A stretch of 64,000 nucleotides of DNA from Desulfoarculaceae bacterium (lineage in GTDB: Bacteria > Desulfobacterota > Desulfobulbia > Desulfobulbales > Desulfocapsaceae). Below are positions 7,439 to 17,212 of the stretch, piece by piece (position 1 is the stretch's first letter; each line of letters begins with the position of its first letter). The translations under genes and the position numbers were made by a program. The notes beneath the pieces were generated by a model. It had not been told where the DNA came from and searched no databases. It was given only the letters and a program-made list of their open reading frames with translations. Location: positions 62,001 through 126,000 of the forward strand of contig JAHYIV010000002.1 in the NCBI GenBank assembly GCA_019429465.1. The letters are read 5' to 3'.

Positions 7439-9190
7439 CTATTGCTCCTGTACCGCGCTGTCGGCCGCGGCGATCTGCTGCAGCAGATAGTCCGCCGCCT
7501 GTTCAGGGACCAGCTCCACGGTAAGACCGTCGCGACGATGACGGATTTCGACCACGCCCTCTTTGACAAGACGCGCCCCAACCGTTACCCGAAAAGGGAT
7601 CCCCAGCAGATCGGCATCCTTGAACTTGGAACCGGGCCGTTCATCACGGTCATCAAGCAGCACCTCAAGCCCTTGGTCCTGCAGCTGCGTGTAGAGCAAC
7701 TCCGCCGCGGCGACTATCGTCGCATCCTTGAGACCAAGATTGAGAATGATCACCTGAACCGGGGCAAGCGCCACTGGAAAGACAATCCCATTGTCATCGT
7801 GATTCTGTTCAATAGCCGCCGCGACAATCCGGCTGATCCCGATCCCATAACAGCCCATGACCAGGGGTTTCTCCCGGCCGTCATGATCCTGGAACAGTGC
7901 CCGCATGGACTCTGAATAAACCGTTCCCAGTTTGAAGATATGACCAACCTCGATCCCCTCAATCTGACCCAGCTTTCCGCCACAGCGAGGGCAGGGATCG
8001 TCGCCGGCAATCTGCCGCAGATCGCCGGTGACGGCCACCTCAAAATCTCGCTCCATATTCACATTCTTCAGGTGGTAGTTTTTTTCTCCGGCGCCCACCA
8101 CAAAATTATGGAGGGCTGCAACTTCCCAGTCAGCCACCACCTTGATTTTCTGGCCATTGAGGCCAATGGGACCAAGATAGCCAGTGGGCACGCCGGTGAT
8201 ATCAAAGACCTCCTGGTCCTCGGCCAGTTCGACTTCTGCCGCCTGCAACAGGTTTTTGAGCTTCACCTCCTGCACCTCGCGATCACCCCGTACCAGGACG
8301 GCAACCGGATATTGCTGCTGTCCTTCTCCGCCGGTCACCTTATAGATCAGGGTCTTGACCAGCAACTCCGGCCCGATACCCAGAAATTCACAGACCGCCG
8401 CCACCTTGCGCTTGCCCGGGGTTGCAACTCTTTCAGGTGCAAGCATCGGCTCCCGACTCTCAAGGCACCGGGCCTTGATCTCGGCCTTTTCCACGTTGGC
8501 GGCATAGTCACACTCCTGACACACCACCAGGGTGTCCTCGCCGGTCTTGGCCAGGACCATGAACTCGTGGGAAAAACTGCCGCCAATGGAGCCGCTGTCC
8601 GCCTCCACCGCCCGGAACTGCAGGCCGCAGCGGCTGAAGATGCGCTGATAGGCATCATACATCTTCTGATAGGAAATGGACGCCTGTTCATCATCGACAT
8701 CAAAGGAATAGGCATCCTTCATGATAAATTCACGACCGCGCATGAGCCCGAACCGGGGCCGAATCTCATCTCTGAACTTGTTCTGGATCTGATAGAGATT
8801 GAGTGGCAGCTGCCGATAGGAACGCACCTCACCCCGCACCAGGTCGGTGATCACCTCTTCATGGGTCGGTCCCAGACACGATTCCCGGTCATGGCGGTCC
8901 TTGAAGCGGAGCAGTTCCGCCCCATACTTCTCATAGCGCCCAGTCTCCCGCCACAGATCGGCCGGCTGGACCATGGGCATCAATAACTCCTGGGCCCCGG
9001 CGCGATTCATCTCCTCGCGGACGATTCTCTCGACCTTGCGGATGACGGCCAGGCCAAAGGGCAGATAGGTGTAGACACCTGCTGTCAATTTACGAATATA
9101 GCCTGCCCGCAGCAGCAAACGGTGGCTGACCACGTCAGCCTCGGCAGGTGTTTCCTTCAATGTCGGGACAAAAGTCTGTGAATAACGCAT
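7439..9190 (-). CDS. proS: Prolyl-tRNA synthetase, bacterial type
   Basis: Class II aminoacyl-tRNA synthetase charging tRNA-Pro in the cytoplasm. From ATG 9190 the protein is 583 residues, beginning [20 protein letters not shown], the standard N terminus of the bacterial (prokaryotic-type) ProRS. Motif regions are visible: [42 protein letters not shown] (motif 2 area) and [14 protein letters not shown] (motif 3). A long insertion of about 180 residues between motifs 2 and 3 is the editing (INS) domain. AAAGGT lies about 11 nt upstream of the chosen ATG; the 25 extra residues in the track come from the intergenic repeat. It sits between ispG and relA on the same strand. Confidence 0.95.
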   Translation of the reverse strand: MRYSQTFVPTLKETPAEADVVSHRLLLRAGYIRKLTAGVYTYLPFGLAVIRKVERIVREEMNRAGAQELLMPMVQPADLWRETGRYEKYGAELLRFKDRHDRESCLGPTHEEVITDLVRGEVRSYRQLPLNLYQIQNKFRDEIRPRFGLMRGREFIMKDAYSFDVDDEQASISYQKMYDAYQRIFSRCGLQFRAVEADSGSIGGSFSHEFMVLAKTGEDTLVVCQECDYAANVEKAEIKARCLESREPMLAPERVATPGKRKVAAVCEFLGIGPELLVKTLIYKVTGGEGQQQYPVAVLVRGDREVQEVKLKNLLQAAEVELAEDQEVFDITGVPTGYLGPIGLNGQKIKVVADWEVAALHNFVVGAGEKNYHLKNVNMERDFEVAVTGDLRQIAGDDPCPRCGGKLGQIEGIEVGHIFKLGTVYSESMRALFQDHDGREKPLVMGCYGIGISRIVAAAIEQNHDDNGIVFPVALAPVQVIILNLGLKDATIVAAAELLYTQLQDQGLEVLLDDRDERPGSKFKDADLLGIPFRVTVGARLVKEGVVEIRHRRDGLTVELVPEQAADYLLQQIAAADSAVQEQ

Positions 9191-9250
9191 CTGTTTTTTT
9201 ACCTTTAAAGATGGTGAGTGGTCAGTTGTAAATGGTAAGCCGCTGTAAAA

Positions 9251-9338
9251 AAATAACATGGCCATCTAAGTGCCCGGAGCGGCATAAGGAGCCGTAACGA
9301 AATAGATATAAATGGCCATGTTATTTCGTAACGGCTCC
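9251..9338. repeat. Intergenic palindromic unit with two overlapping, mutually exclusive stems
   Basis: AAATAACATGGCCAT (9251-9265) pairs perfectly with ATGGCCATGTTATTT (9312-9326). GGAGCCGTAACGAAATA (9288-9304) pairs with TATTTCGTAACGGCTCC (9322-9338) with one mismatch. The two right arms share 9322-9326, so both stems cannot form completely at once. The unit fills the ispG-proS gap. Just to the right, GTGAGTA-type tandem repeats run into the last codons of ispG. It looks like a small dispersed repeat or a structured leader; no matching second copy is seen in this window. Confidence 0.6.
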
Positions 9339-9382
9339 TAAGTTGTAGATGATAAGTGGTTAATGCATTTACCGCCGCTTCA

Positions 9383-10471
9383 CTACTCACTACTCACTAT
9401 CACTTCCTCTTCTATCTGTTTTAATTCCTGAAGGAAAACAGTCAGCAGCTCTTCCTCTTTTACCTTCCTGTAGATTTTTCCTTTCTTGAAAATAATTCCA
9501 ACCCCGTTGCCACCAGCAACGCCGATATCCGCCTCTTTGGCCTCACCGGGACCATTGACCACGCAGCCCATGACCGCCACCTTAATCGGTTTCTTCATGG
9601 TCTGCACAAAACGCTCAACCGCCTCGGCCAGGGTAAAAAGATCAATCCGGGTACGACCGCAGGTGGGGCAGGAGATGAGCTCCGGACCGCGCTCACGGAT
9701 CTTCAGCGAGCGCAGCAGTTCAAAGCCCACCCGAATTTCCTCGACCGGGTCACGGGTCAGGGAAATACGGAAGGTGTCTCCTATTCCCTGATACAGCAGA
9801 ATGCCAAGGGCGACGCTGGACTTGACGGTGCCGGCGATCAGACCGCCAGCCTCAGTGACCCCGAGATGAAGGGGATAATCAGTCTTCCGGGCAAGGGCCT
9901 GATAGCCGCTGACCGTGGTCAGGGTATCGGAGGATTTGATGGAAATCTTGATCTCATAAAAGCCCAGATCTTCGAGCAGACGAACATTACGGAGGGCGCT
10001 CTCGATAAGAGCAGTCGGGTTTTCCGGGCTGGGATAGCCGTGGACCTTAAGCAGATCCTTTTCAATGGAACCGCTGTTGACCCCTACCCGGATCGGAACC
10101 TGATGGACCTTGGCCGCAGCCACGACTCGGGCCAGTTTAGCCGGACCGCCAATATTGCCTGGATTGATGCGGATGGCCTGGGCACCATTTTCCATGGCTG
10201 CCACGGCCAGGCGGTGATCAAAGTGAATATCGGCAATGAGCGGGATGGAGATCGCCGCCCGTATCCGGGAGAGGGCGACTGCCGCCTCAAGATCAAGGAC
10301 GGCCACCCGGATCAGTTCACAGCCAGCCTTTTCGAGTGCGTGGATCTGGGCCACGGTCGCCTCAACATCACGGGTATCGGTATTGGTCATCGACTGCACT
10401 GTAATGGGACTGTTGCCGCCCACCATCACATCGCCAATCCGTACTTCCCTCGTCTGCCGCCGCAAAATCAT
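9383..10471 (-). CDS. ispG: 4-hydroxy-3-methylbut-2-en-1-yl diphosphate synthase (IspG/GcpE)
   Basis: Iron-sulfur enzyme of the non-mevalonate (MEP) isoprenoid pathway that reductively converts MEcPP to HMBPP. The 362-residue protein shows the TIM-barrel N terminus (ITVQSMTNTDTRDVEATVAQI, LIADIHFDHRLA, IRINPGNIGG) and the C-terminal cluster-binding domain with SCPTCGRTRIDL and MGCVVNGPGE, giving the three cluster cysteines plus the conserved Glu. Length is typical of the two-domain bacterial form. dxr, in the same strand cluster, supplies an earlier step of the same pathway. The last residues (IVSSE) are encoded by a GTGAGTA-type tandem repeat that continues past the stop, so the C terminus may have been altered by it. 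Confidence 0.96.
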   Translation of the reverse strand: MILRRQTREVRIGDVMVGGNSPITVQSMTNTDTRDVEATVAQIHALEKAGCELIRVAVLDLEAAVALSRIRAAISIPLIADIHFDHRLAVAAMENGAQAIRINPGNIGGPAKLARVVAAAKVHQVPIRVGVNSGSIEKDLLKVHGYPSPENPTALIESALRNVRLLEDLGFYEIKISIKSSDTLTTVSGYQALARKTDYPLHLGVTEAGGLIAGTVKSSVALGILLYQGIGDTFRISLTRDPVEEIRVGFELLRSLKIRERGPELISCPTCGRTRIDLFTLAEAVERFVQTMKKPIKVAVMGCVVNGPGEAKEADIGVAGGNGVGIIFKKGKIYRKVKEEELLTVFLQELKQIEEEVIVSSE

Positions 10472-10524
10472 GTCCCTATCCCCTGCTGATCACGGTTCTT
10501 CAATAAAAACATTCATGGTATAAG

Positions 10525-10608
10525 TTAGTGCCTTACAGATTATTTTCTTGTTTTTTTTTTGCAAGAAAATAATCTGCGAAAGGCACTTATCCCGTTCATT
10601 GGGGTTAG
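10525..10608 (-). repeat. 84-bp dispersed palindromic element, copy 1
   Basis: On the minus strand it reads CTAACCCCAATGAACGGGAT, then a long hairpin: AGTGCCTTTCGCAGATTATT TTCTTGC, ten A, CAAGAAAATAATCTG TAAGGCACT. The same 84-bp unit occurs at 25804..25887 on the plus strand. It lies in the gap between tsaB and ispG, contains no ORF and has no transposase, so it resembles a REP/MITE-class element. See the other copy for the compensatory change. Confidence 0.85.
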
Positions 10609-10711
10609 TATCTTTGTTTCTTTGTCATTTCTCGCGCCGAGACGCTGAGAAGAACAAGTGAACTTTTCACTGCGCATTTGCGTCTCTTGGGCAAATACAA
10701 TCAGGCAAAAG

Positions 10712-11431
10712 CTATTTTACCACAGCTCCCAGGCTCAACTCCGCATCCGAGGCCCGCACATACAAAGGTACTGCCGTGGCAGGATCAAGGCACTGATCCT
10801 GCTGCAGCATCTCACCTGCCAGCAGACCAAGGGCGGCGGCGCACGGATAATTCAGCATCGTGGGGGCGCTGGCAAACCGGTTCCCTAAGATTTCCTGCCA
10901 GAGATCACCATAGAGCATGATCGCATCGCCGACAAACAGCACCGGTTGCTCAATCTCCTCTGCCAATCTCTGGGGACTGATAACCCGAATCGTACCGGCC
11001 CTGCGGGGTATCCCCCGGGAATCAACCCGATAAAAACAGGTATAGACCTCTTTCTTGCGGGCATCAAGCACGGCACAGATCAATCTCTCGCCGGTACAGT
11101 TCAGGGCCAGGGCATCGAGGGTCGATATCCCCAGCAAGGGTTTATCGATGGCTGTTGCCAGTCCCTTGACCGTAGCCATACCGATACGCAGACCGGTAAA
11201 ACTCCCGGGTCCGAGACTGACACCAAGGCCGGCGACGGTCTGCCAATCCGTTTCGGCCTCGGCCAGCAACCAGTCAATGGCTGACAACAGACGTCGGGAG
11301 TGGGTCACACTGCTGTTCAGGGAAAGAGAGGCCACCACCTGCCCGCCGGTCACACTGCCTCGTGTCAAGGCCACCGAACTGCAACTGCTGGCGGTATCAA
11401 TAGCCAGGATCAGAGGTAACTCTCCATTCAT
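10712..11431 (-). CDS. tsaB: tRNA t6A biosynthesis protein TsaB (YeaZ)
   Basis: ASKHA-fold partner of TsaD in the complex that makes N6-threonylcarbamoyladenosine at position 37 of ANN-decoding tRNAs. The 239-residue protein has the family signature LILAIDTASSCSSVAL, then SRRLLSAIDWLLAEA, GLGVSLGPGSFTGLRIGMATVKGLA and STLDALA. Its ATG overlaps the rseP stop by 4 nt (ATGA), so it is coupled to rseP. No tsaD, tsaE or tsaC is seen in the window. The 3' flank carries the 84-bp repeat rather than an obvious terminator. Confidence 0.93.
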   Translation of the reverse strand: MNGELPLILAIDTASSCSSVALTRGSVTGGQVVASLSLNSSVTHSRRLLSAIDWLLAEAETDWQTVAGLGVSLGPGSFTGLRIGMATVKGLATAIDKPLLGISTLDALALNCTGERLICAVLDARKKEVYTCFYRVDSRGIPRRAGTIRVISPQRLAEEIEQPVLFVGDAIMLYGDLWQEILGNRFASAPTMLNYPCAAALGLLAGEMLQQDQCLDPATAVPLYVRASDAELSLGAVVK

Positions 11432-12504
11432 TTGGTAAATATCCTGAACAGATCATTATAGAAGACAAAAATCATCAGCGAGCCGAGCAGGAGGATACCA
11501 ATCTTTTGGGCAACTATCTGCACCCGCTCGGACACCGGCTTGCGCCGAACTGCCTCTACGCCCAGAAACGCCAGATGACCGCCATCAAGCACCGGAATGG
11601 GCAGCAGGTTGAGGATACCGAGGTTGACACTGAGCAACCCCATAAAATAGACAAGATGAATCCAGCCAGCCGTCATCTGCTGCCCGGCTATTTGGGCAAT
11701 GAGAATCGGCCCTCCCAGTTCTGACATGGGAATCACCTGTTGAATGATCTTCACAAAACCCAGAACCGTCAGCGAGATATACATCCAAGTCTGTACAGAT
11801 GCTGCCTTAACAGCCTTCATCAAACCCACCCGCTCATAGACCAGGGCTTCGTCCTTGACCACCCCGATCATGTAACGTTTCTCGGTTACCTCGCCAAAGA
11901 CATTTTTGACGCTGTCTATCGCCGGAGTAACGGCAAGCAGGACTTGATCCGTGCCTCGCCTGACATGGAAAGTGAGTGATTCTCCGCCGCTATCCTTGAC
12001 ACTGTTGAGGATATCCAGCCACCCGGTCACAGGCCGTCCATTGATCTGCTCAATGGTATCCCCGGCCACGAGACCAGCTTCCGCCGCCGGTGAGTTTTCG
12101 ATCACCTGCCCGATGGTGCTTGTATCTCGGGAGTCTGGGACACCAACGGCAATAAAAAGGCCAGCAAAGAGAAGCAGGGCAAACAACAGGTTAAATACCG
12201 GTCCAGCCAGGACAATAAGAAAACGCTTGCCCACGGATTTATGGGCAAAAGATCCCTGCTGATCGTCAGTGACGACATCCTGTTCATCCGGATTCTCTCC
12301 ACACATCTTCACATAACCGCCAAGAGGAAAGGCGCTGATCAGATACTCAGTGTCGCCATAGGTTCTGCCGATGAGTTTCGGGCCAAAACCAAGAGAAAAT
12401 TTGAGGACCTTTACCTTGAACAACTTGGCAAAGAGAAAGTGACCGAACTCATGGACGAAAATAAGCAGGCCAAGGACAATGATAAAAGAGACAACGGTAT
12501 TCAT
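11428..12504 (-). CDS. rseP: Site-2 zinc metalloprotease RseP (M50 family)
   Basis: Inner-membrane intramembrane protease, in well-studied relatives cleaving anti-sigma factors and signal-peptide remnants. HEFGH at residues 18-22 in the first membrane helix gives the zinc ligands and catalytic Glu; PVLDGGH near residue 305 provides the third ligand. A PDZ domain is visible in the middle (IGQVIENSPAAEAGLVAGDTIEQINGRPV); only one PDZ is evident, and the 358-residue length fits single-PDZ forms rather than the roughly 450-residue E. coli enzyme. It lies downstream of dxr with a 225-nt gap and overlaps tsaB at its end. No anti-sigma gene is nearby, so substrates are unknown. Confidence 0.93.
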   Translation of the reverse strand: MNTVVSFIIVLGLLIFVHEFGHFLFAKLFKVKVLKFSLGFGPKLIGRTYGDTEYLISAFPLGGYVKMCGENPDEQDVVTDDQQGSFAHKSVGKRFLIVLAGPVFNLLFALLLFAGLFIAVGVPDSRDTSTIGQVIENSPAAEAGLVAGDTIEQINGRPVTGWLDILNSVKDSGGESLTFHVRRGTDQVLLAVTPAIDSVKNVFGEVTEKRYMIGVVKDEALVYERVGLMKAVKAASVQTWMYISLTVLGFVKIIQQVIPMSELGGPILIAQIAGQQMTAGWIHLVYFMGLLSVNLGILNLLPIPVLDGGHLAFLGVEAVRRKPVSERVQIVAQKIGILLLGSLMIFVFYNDLFRIFTK

Positions 12505-12729
12505 TTCAGGAAAGGTTCCTCATTGGGTAATCTGGAGAATTTGTTATTGCCAGGCGCTCAGTCATTTACCATCAGCACTCCATTCAGCTTAAAGTCGGCG
12601 GCCTGGGGCGATATTTCGTATTCAAAGTTTATATTAAGCATTATTATAGAGTTCAGCAGGAATTTTCCGGTTCAATCTCATATGCTCATGTGCTTGAAGA
12701 CAACCGCACCGTGCTGAACTGCCTGTTGC

Positions 12730-13899
12730 TTAACACGCTTCTGCACTCGCGGCAATGAGGCATTCGGCCTCAGATCTTGCCTTGGAATCAGCGGCCAGGA
12801 TATCGGCCAAAGAGTCTTCACTACCGCCCTGCACCTTCTCCAGAACCCTGGCAACCGTGGCGACAATGCCAGGAAAGCTAATCCTGCCCCCGAGAAAGGC
12901 CTCTACTGCCACTTCATTGGCCGCATTCAGGACCGCCGGCATCACTCCCCCATGGCGCAGGGCATGGCAGGCCAGGGCCAGGGCTGGAAAACGTCCATGA
13001 TCCGGCTCATGGAACTGTAGATTCCCGCATCGGGAAAGCCGCAGCGGCTTGAGGGCCAGAGGTAACCGTTTTGGATAGGAAAGGGCATAGGCAATGGGGA
13101 TACGCATGTCCGGAATCCCCAGTTGGGCCATAACCGAGCCATCCTGAAATTCCACGAGGGAATGAACAATCGATTGCGGATGCACCACCACCTCAATGGC
13201 GTCTACCGGGACATCAAAGAGCCACCTGGCCTCAATAACCTCAAGTCCTTTGTTCATGAGGGTTGCAGAGTCGACAGAGATCTTTCTGCCCATAGTCCAG
13301 TTGGGATGGGCCAGGGCCTGATCCGGAGTGACCTGCTGCAGTTCCTCTTCGTTGCTGGCCAGGAACGGACCGCCGGAGGCAGTGAGAATAATCTTGGCCA
13401 CATCCTCCTTGCGGCCGGCCTCAAGGGCCTGAAAGATGGCGCTGTGTTCCGAATCCACAGGCAGGAGTCGAACCCCCTTGCGCCTGACCGCAGCCATAAC
13501 CAGCTTACCGGCCATGACCAGGGTTTCCTTGTTGGCAAGCCCGATATCCTTCCCTGCCTCGATGGCTGCCAGTGTCGGCAACAAGCCTGCGGCGCCGACA
13601 ATGGCCGAGACGGTCATGGCAGCTGAATCAAGGGATGCCACCTGGATATTGCCCTCTGTTCCCCAGACGATACGGTCATGATAGCTCGCCGGCAGAAGGG
13701 CCCTGAGCAGAGCGGCATGCTCTTCATCAAGCACGGAGATCAGTTCCGGGGAAAACTCCAGCACCTGTCTGCTGAGCCGTTCAACATTCCTGCCGGCGGC
13801 AAGCCCTGCCATGGCATAGTGACCGGGAAACTGCCTGACCACGTCAAGCACACTTCTACCAATAGAACCGGTCGAGCCCAGGAGCGAGAGAACCTTCAT
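12730..13899 (-). CDS. dxr: 1-deoxy-D-xylulose-5-phosphate reductoisomerase
   Basis: NADPH-dependent enzyme making MEP, the committed step of the non-mevalonate isoprenoid pathway. From [14 protein letters not shown] (Rossmann NADPH site) the 389-residue protein shows [20 protein letters not shown] (metal ligands Asp and Glu), [23 protein letters not shown] and [11 protein letters not shown], all in family order. Two starts are possible: ATG 13899, which overlaps the cdsA stop by 4 nt and matches the usual N terminus, and ATG 13911 (MGCP...), which has the better AGGG ribosome site. I chose 13899. The tail after about residue 380 is ordinary low-conservation sequence. Confidence 0.95.
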   Translation of the reverse strand: MKVLSLLGSTGSIGRSVLDVVRQFPGHYAMAGLAAGRNVERLSRQVLEFSPELISVLDEEHAALLRALLPASYHDRIVWGTEGNIQVASLDSAAMTVSAIVGAAGLLPTLAAIEAGKDIGLANKETLVMAGKLVMAAVRRKGVRLLPVDSEHSAIFQALEAGRKEDVAKIILTASGGPFLASNEEELQQVTPDQALAHPNWTMGRKISVDSATLMNKGLEVIEARWLFDVPVDAIEVVVHPQSIVHSLVEFQDGSVMAQLGIPDMRIPIAYALSYPKRLPLALKPLRLSRCGNLQFHEPDHGRFPALALACHALRHGGVMPAVLNAANEVAVEAFLGGRISFPGIVATVARVLEKVQGGSEDSLADILAADSKARSEAECLIAASAEAC

Positions 13900-14708
13900 G
13901 GGGCAACCCATGAAACACCCTGAGAGCAGAGCAGCAGATAATAGAGAACCGGGGCGGCAAACAGGAGAGAGTCCACCCGATCAAGGACGCCGCCATGGCC
14001 GGCCAGCAGGGTCCCGGAATCCTTGCTTCCCGTTGCCCTTTTAATAATGGACTCGGTGAGATCTCCGACTATGCCGACACCGGTCAACAGAACCGCCACC
14101 GGTACCAGAAAAACCAAGTTCACCTGCAGATGCAGCAGCATGGCCATAAGCACCGCCATGGCCACACCGACCACAAGCCCACCGATTGCCCCCTCAATGG
14201 TTTTATTGGGGCTTACCAGCGAGCAGAGCTTGTGTTTCCCGAAGCGCCTGCCACAATAATAGGCTCCGGAATCAGACCCGGCAGTAATCGCGGTCAGCAC
14301 CAGGATCCAGCTGCTGCCATCTGGCCATTGATAGAGAAGCAGGAGATGCGCCCCGAGAAAGCCTACATAGCTCACACCAAAGAAGGCACGGCTGAAAAAG
14401 TGCAGCGGATCATGCAGTTGGCTGTAATGATAAAGTATATGGCAGGTCAGAAGAAGAAAGGAAAGGAGGAGACCGCCAGCAAGTCCCAGGGAGGGACAAA
14501 AACCGATACAGAGGGCAGGAAGAAGTGCCAGTGCACCAAACAAAAGACGAAAGGTGATATTCTTCTCAGGAAAAGCCATCCTGGCATATTCCATCCCGCC
14601 AATCCAGATAACCAGGGCCATAACCGGGAAAAAAAACAAAAAGGAGCCATACCTGAGCAAGAGCAACCAGCAGACGATAAGGGCAAGACCTGGAATCAGT
14701 CGATTCAT
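13896..14708 (-). CDS. cdsA: Phosphatidate cytidylyltransferase (CDP-diacylglycerol synthase)
   Basis: Integral membrane enzyme converting phosphatidic acid and CTP to CDP-diacylglycerol for phospholipid synthesis. The 270-residue protein has about seven to eight hydrophobic helices. The C-terminal signature is present as [34 protein letters not shown] (quoted pieces: [10 protein letters not shown] and [10 protein letters not shown]), with the earlier [17 protein letters not shown] and SPNKTIEG segments. It sits between uppS (84-nt gap) and dxr (4-nt overlap), the common arrangement in Proteobacteria. Confidence 0.94.
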   Translation of the reverse strand: MNRLIPGLALIVCWLLLLRYGSFLFFFPVMALVIWIGGMEYARMAFPEKNITFRLLFGALALLPALCIGFCPSLGLAGGLLLSFLLLTCHILYHYSQLHDPLHFFSRAFFGVSYVGFLGAHLLLLYQWPDGSSWILVLTAITAGSDSGAYYCGRRFGKHKLCSLVSPNKTIEGAIGGLVVGVAMAVLMAMLLHLQVNLVFLVPVAVLLTGVGIVGDLTESIIKRATGSKDSGTLLAGHGGVLDRVDSLLFAAPVLYYLLLCSQGVSWVAP

Positions 14709-14792
14709 ATTTTTTTATGAAAGCAGAACCAGAGGCAGATCATCCGGCCGGAACTTTCCATCCTGAAGTGTGCCGGGCATCCGGCTTGGCTG

Positions 14793-15539
14793 TTAATCAT
14801 TATGCAGTTGGGCGCTGATTCTACCAAAACGCCTTTCACGCTGCTGAAAATCGGCAATGGCCCCAAGGAAGGCCTCGGTCCTAAAATCCGGCCACATCAC
14901 ATCGGTGAAATAAATCTCGCTGTATGATGCCTGCCAGAGGAGGAAATTTGACAACCTGGCCTCTCCACCGGTGCGAATCAAGAGATCTGGATCCACCATC
15001 CCGGCCGTATCCAGATAACCGCTGATCAGCTCTTCACTGATCTCATCGATTCTGAGAGTCCCGGCTGCACAGGCAGCTGCAATCTTCCTCATTGCCCTGG
15101 TCAATTCAGAGCGGGCCCCATAACTGAGGGCAAGATTGAGAACCAATTTATTGTTGAGCGCTGTCTCATCTTGGGCATGCTCGAGCACCTCACGCACGTC
15201 AAGGGGAAGTCGATCCAGCTCGCCAATGCAGGTCAAACGAATATTATTCTGTAACATCCTGGACAGTTCAGTCTGGGCATAGGTCTTTAGAAAAGACATC
15301 AGGCCGCTGACTTCACCGGCAGGTCGCTTCCAGTTTTCAGACGAAAAGGCATAAAGGGTCAGGATTTCAACCCCGATTTCCCGTGCGGCCTCAACCACAT
15401 CCCGCACCGATTCGACCCCGGCCTTATGTCCAAACAGGCGCGGCTGATGACGCTGCTGGGCCCATCGGCCGTTACCATCCATGATAATGGCCACATGACG
15501 AGGGATGCGTGCAGGATCAATAACAGGGTTTTGAGACAT
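14793..15539 (-). CDS. uppS: Undecaprenyl diphosphate synthase (isoprenyl transferase)
   Basis: cis-prenyltransferase extending farnesyl diphosphate with IPP to the C55 carrier lipid for peptidoglycan and O-antigen. The 248-residue protein carries HVAIIMDGNGRWAQ (catalytic Asp and pyrophosphate site), the GHKAGVESVRDVVEAA helix, LTLYAFSSENWKRP, and the C-terminal DLLIRTGGEARLSNFLLWQ with SEIYFTDVMWPDF. These are the five family regions, in order and at expected spacing. It is 228 nt downstream of frr; I see no feature I can support in that gap. Confidence 0.96.
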   Translation of the reverse strand: MSQNPVIDPARIPRHVAIIMDGNGRWAQQRHQPRLFGHKAGVESVRDVVEAAREIGVEILTLYAFSSENWKRPAGEVSGLMSFLKTYAQTELSRMLQNNIRLTCIGELDRLPLDVREVLEHAQDETALNNKLVLNLALSYGARSELTRAMRKIAAACAAGTLRIDEISEELISGYLDTAGMVDPDLLIRTGGEARLSNFLLWQASYSEIYFTDVMWPDFRTEAFLGAIADFQQRERRFGRISAQLHND

Positions 15540-15767
15540 AAGAGACAGAGTACCTTAAAGAGTAAAAATGGCGACAAATGGTGGGGCGCAGTGAAGAAAT
15601 AACCGTTACAGTTCAGACCATCACATCTCGACTGACATTGAGCCTGGAGTCACCCGAATGGATGGAAGGTTGAAGCACGATCCGCCCTTATACCGTTCTT
15701 GCCGAAAGGTGGAATAATGATTTATGCCCACAGTTCATGTCACTTTTACCATTGGCACCTTCAGCGA

Positions 15768-16322
15768 TCATACCTCCATCACCTCTTTTTCCTTGGCAGC
15801 GGTAATCGTATCAATCAATTTCATGCAATGATCCGTCTTCTGTTGAGCCTCGTCCTGAAGCTTAAAGAGGTCATCCTCGGATATCTCTTTATCTTTTTTC
15901 TGTTTTTTCAGGACATCTATGGCTTCACGACGGATATTCCGCACTGCAATACGAATTTCTTCGGCAATCTTTTTGACCAGTTTAACCATCTCCCGGCGTC
16001 GTTCTTCGGTCAGTTGCGGGATAGAAAGACGTATCATCTTACCATCATTGGCAGGGGTCAAGCCGACATCTGACTTGAGAATAGCCTTTTCGATCGCAGG
16101 CAGCATCTGGGGATCCCAGGGAGTAATGACAATCATTCGACTCTCAGGAATAGTCATCGATCCGACTTGGCTCAAAGGCATATCACTGCCATAGGCATTT
16201 ACCGATATCCCTTCAAGCAGGGAGAGAGAGGCTCGACCAGTACGCACCTTTGAAAGTTCATGCCTGAAGGCCTCAATACTCTTCTCTATCTTGTCATCCA
16301 TCTCCATCAGTGCATCACTCAT
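15768..16322 (-). CDS. frr: Ribosome recycling factor
   Basis: Cytoplasmic factor that, with EF-G, splits post-termination ribosomes. The 184-residue length and sequence are canonical: EAFRHELSKVRTGRASLSLLEGI, DVGLTPANDGKMIRLSIPQLTEERRREMVKLVKKIAEE (recognised by the NDGKxIRL and LTEERR motifs) and a C-terminal helix rich in Lys/Glu. It is 38 nt downstream of pyrH, as in the classic rpsB-tsf-pyrH-frr order. Confidence 0.97.
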   Translation of the reverse strand: MSDALMEMDDKIEKSIEAFRHELSKVRTGRASLSLLEGISVNAYGSDMPLSQVGSMTIPESRMIVITPWDPQMLPAIEKAILKSDVGLTPANDGKMIRLSIPQLTEERRREMVKLVKKIAEEIRIAVRNIRREAIDVLKKQKKDKEISEDDLFKLQDEAQQKTDHCMKLIDTITAAKEKEVMEV

Positions 16323-16360
16323 CAGCTCTTCTCCAGCATAAGATCTCTATCAGAGATAAA

Positions 16361-17074
16361 TTAAACCGTTACCAGGGTTCCGATCTGTTCCCCGTAAACA
16401 GCCTTCAGGATATTGCCTTTTTTATTCATATTCAACACCAGGATTGGTTTTTTACCATCCCTGGCCAGAGCAATACCAGCAGCATCCATAACCTGCAAGC
16501 CATTCTGCAAGACAGTGTCATAAGTCAAACGATCAAATTTCACGGCATCAGGGGCTCCAACCGGATCCTTGTCATAAATACCATCAACCTTAGTGGCCTT
16601 GATCACAATATCAGCATCAATCTCCAGGGCCCTGAGCACTCCGGCTGAATCAGTAGTAAAAAATGGATTCCCGGTCCCTCCGGCAAAAATAACAACCCGA
16701 CCTTTTTCAAGATGACGGATGGCCCTACGGCGGATATAGGGTTCACAGACCGATTGCATGGGAATGGCCGACATCACCCTGGTGACGACACCCGTTCTTT
16801 CCAGGGCATCCTGAAGGGCCAGACTATTAATAACCGTTGCCAGCATTCCCATATTATCAGCCGTGCTTCGATCCATCCCCTTACTTGCCCCGGCGACACC
16901 ACGGAAGATATTGCCGGCGCCAATCACTACCCCGGGTTCAATCCCCAGGCCAATCAGTTCTTTTATCTCGGCGGCCACATAATCAATGACATCGGTATTA
17001 ATCCCAAAAGAATCTTCACCCATCAGGGCCTCACCACTCAGTTTCAGCAAAATTCTTTTATACTGTATCTGCAT
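16361..17074 (-). CDS. pyrH: UMP kinase (hexameric bacterial type)
   Basis: Amino-acid-kinase-fold enzyme phosphorylating UMP to UDP in pyrimidine nucleotide synthesis. The 237-residue protein shows [14 protein letters not shown] (ATP site), [51 protein letters not shown] and [12 protein letters not shown]. Bacterial UMP kinases of this type are usually activated by GTP and inhibited by UTP. Its 5' side carries a 16-bp hairpin separating it from tsf. Confidence 0.97.
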   Translation of the reverse strand: MQIQYKRILLKLSGEALMGEDSFGINTDVIDYVAAEIKELIGLGIEPGVVIGAGNIFRGVAGASKGMDRSTADNMGMLATVINSLALQDALERTGVVTRVMSAIPMQSVCEPYIRRRAIRHLEKGRVVIFAGGTGNPFFTTDSAGVLRALEIDADIVIKATKVDGIYDKDPVGAPDAVKFDRLTYDTVLQNGLQVMDAAGIALARDGKKPILVLNMNKKGNILKAVYGEQIGTLVTV

Positions 17075-17163
17075 GAAAGTTCCTTTGCATTCCGAAAAAT
17101 GCTCTTAAGAGACGAGAGAAGAAGGGGGGTCTAAAAAAACTTCAGACCATTATCAGAAAGGAG

Positions 17164-17199
17164 ACTGATCAATAAGAGCCAAGGCTTTTATTGATCAGT
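17164..17199. repeat. 16-bp-arm hairpin between tsf and pyrH
   Basis: ACTGATCAATAAGAGC (17164-17179) and GCTTTTATTGATCAGT (17184-17199) pair with one mismatch around a 4-nt loop (CAAG). It lies 13 nt after the tsf stop. No T-tract follows on the minus strand, so it is not a standard intrinsic terminator; an RNase-processing or mRNA 3'-end stabilising structure that uncouples tsf from pyrH is plausible. Confidence 0.7.
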
Positions 17200-17212
17200 A
17201 CGACATGCCTGG

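Noticed and set aside
12650-12720. AGTTCAGCA/TGCTGAACT inverted repeat in the rseP-dxr gap
   Set aside because: Only 9 bp with a 53-nt spacer; could arise by chance, so not reported as a feature.
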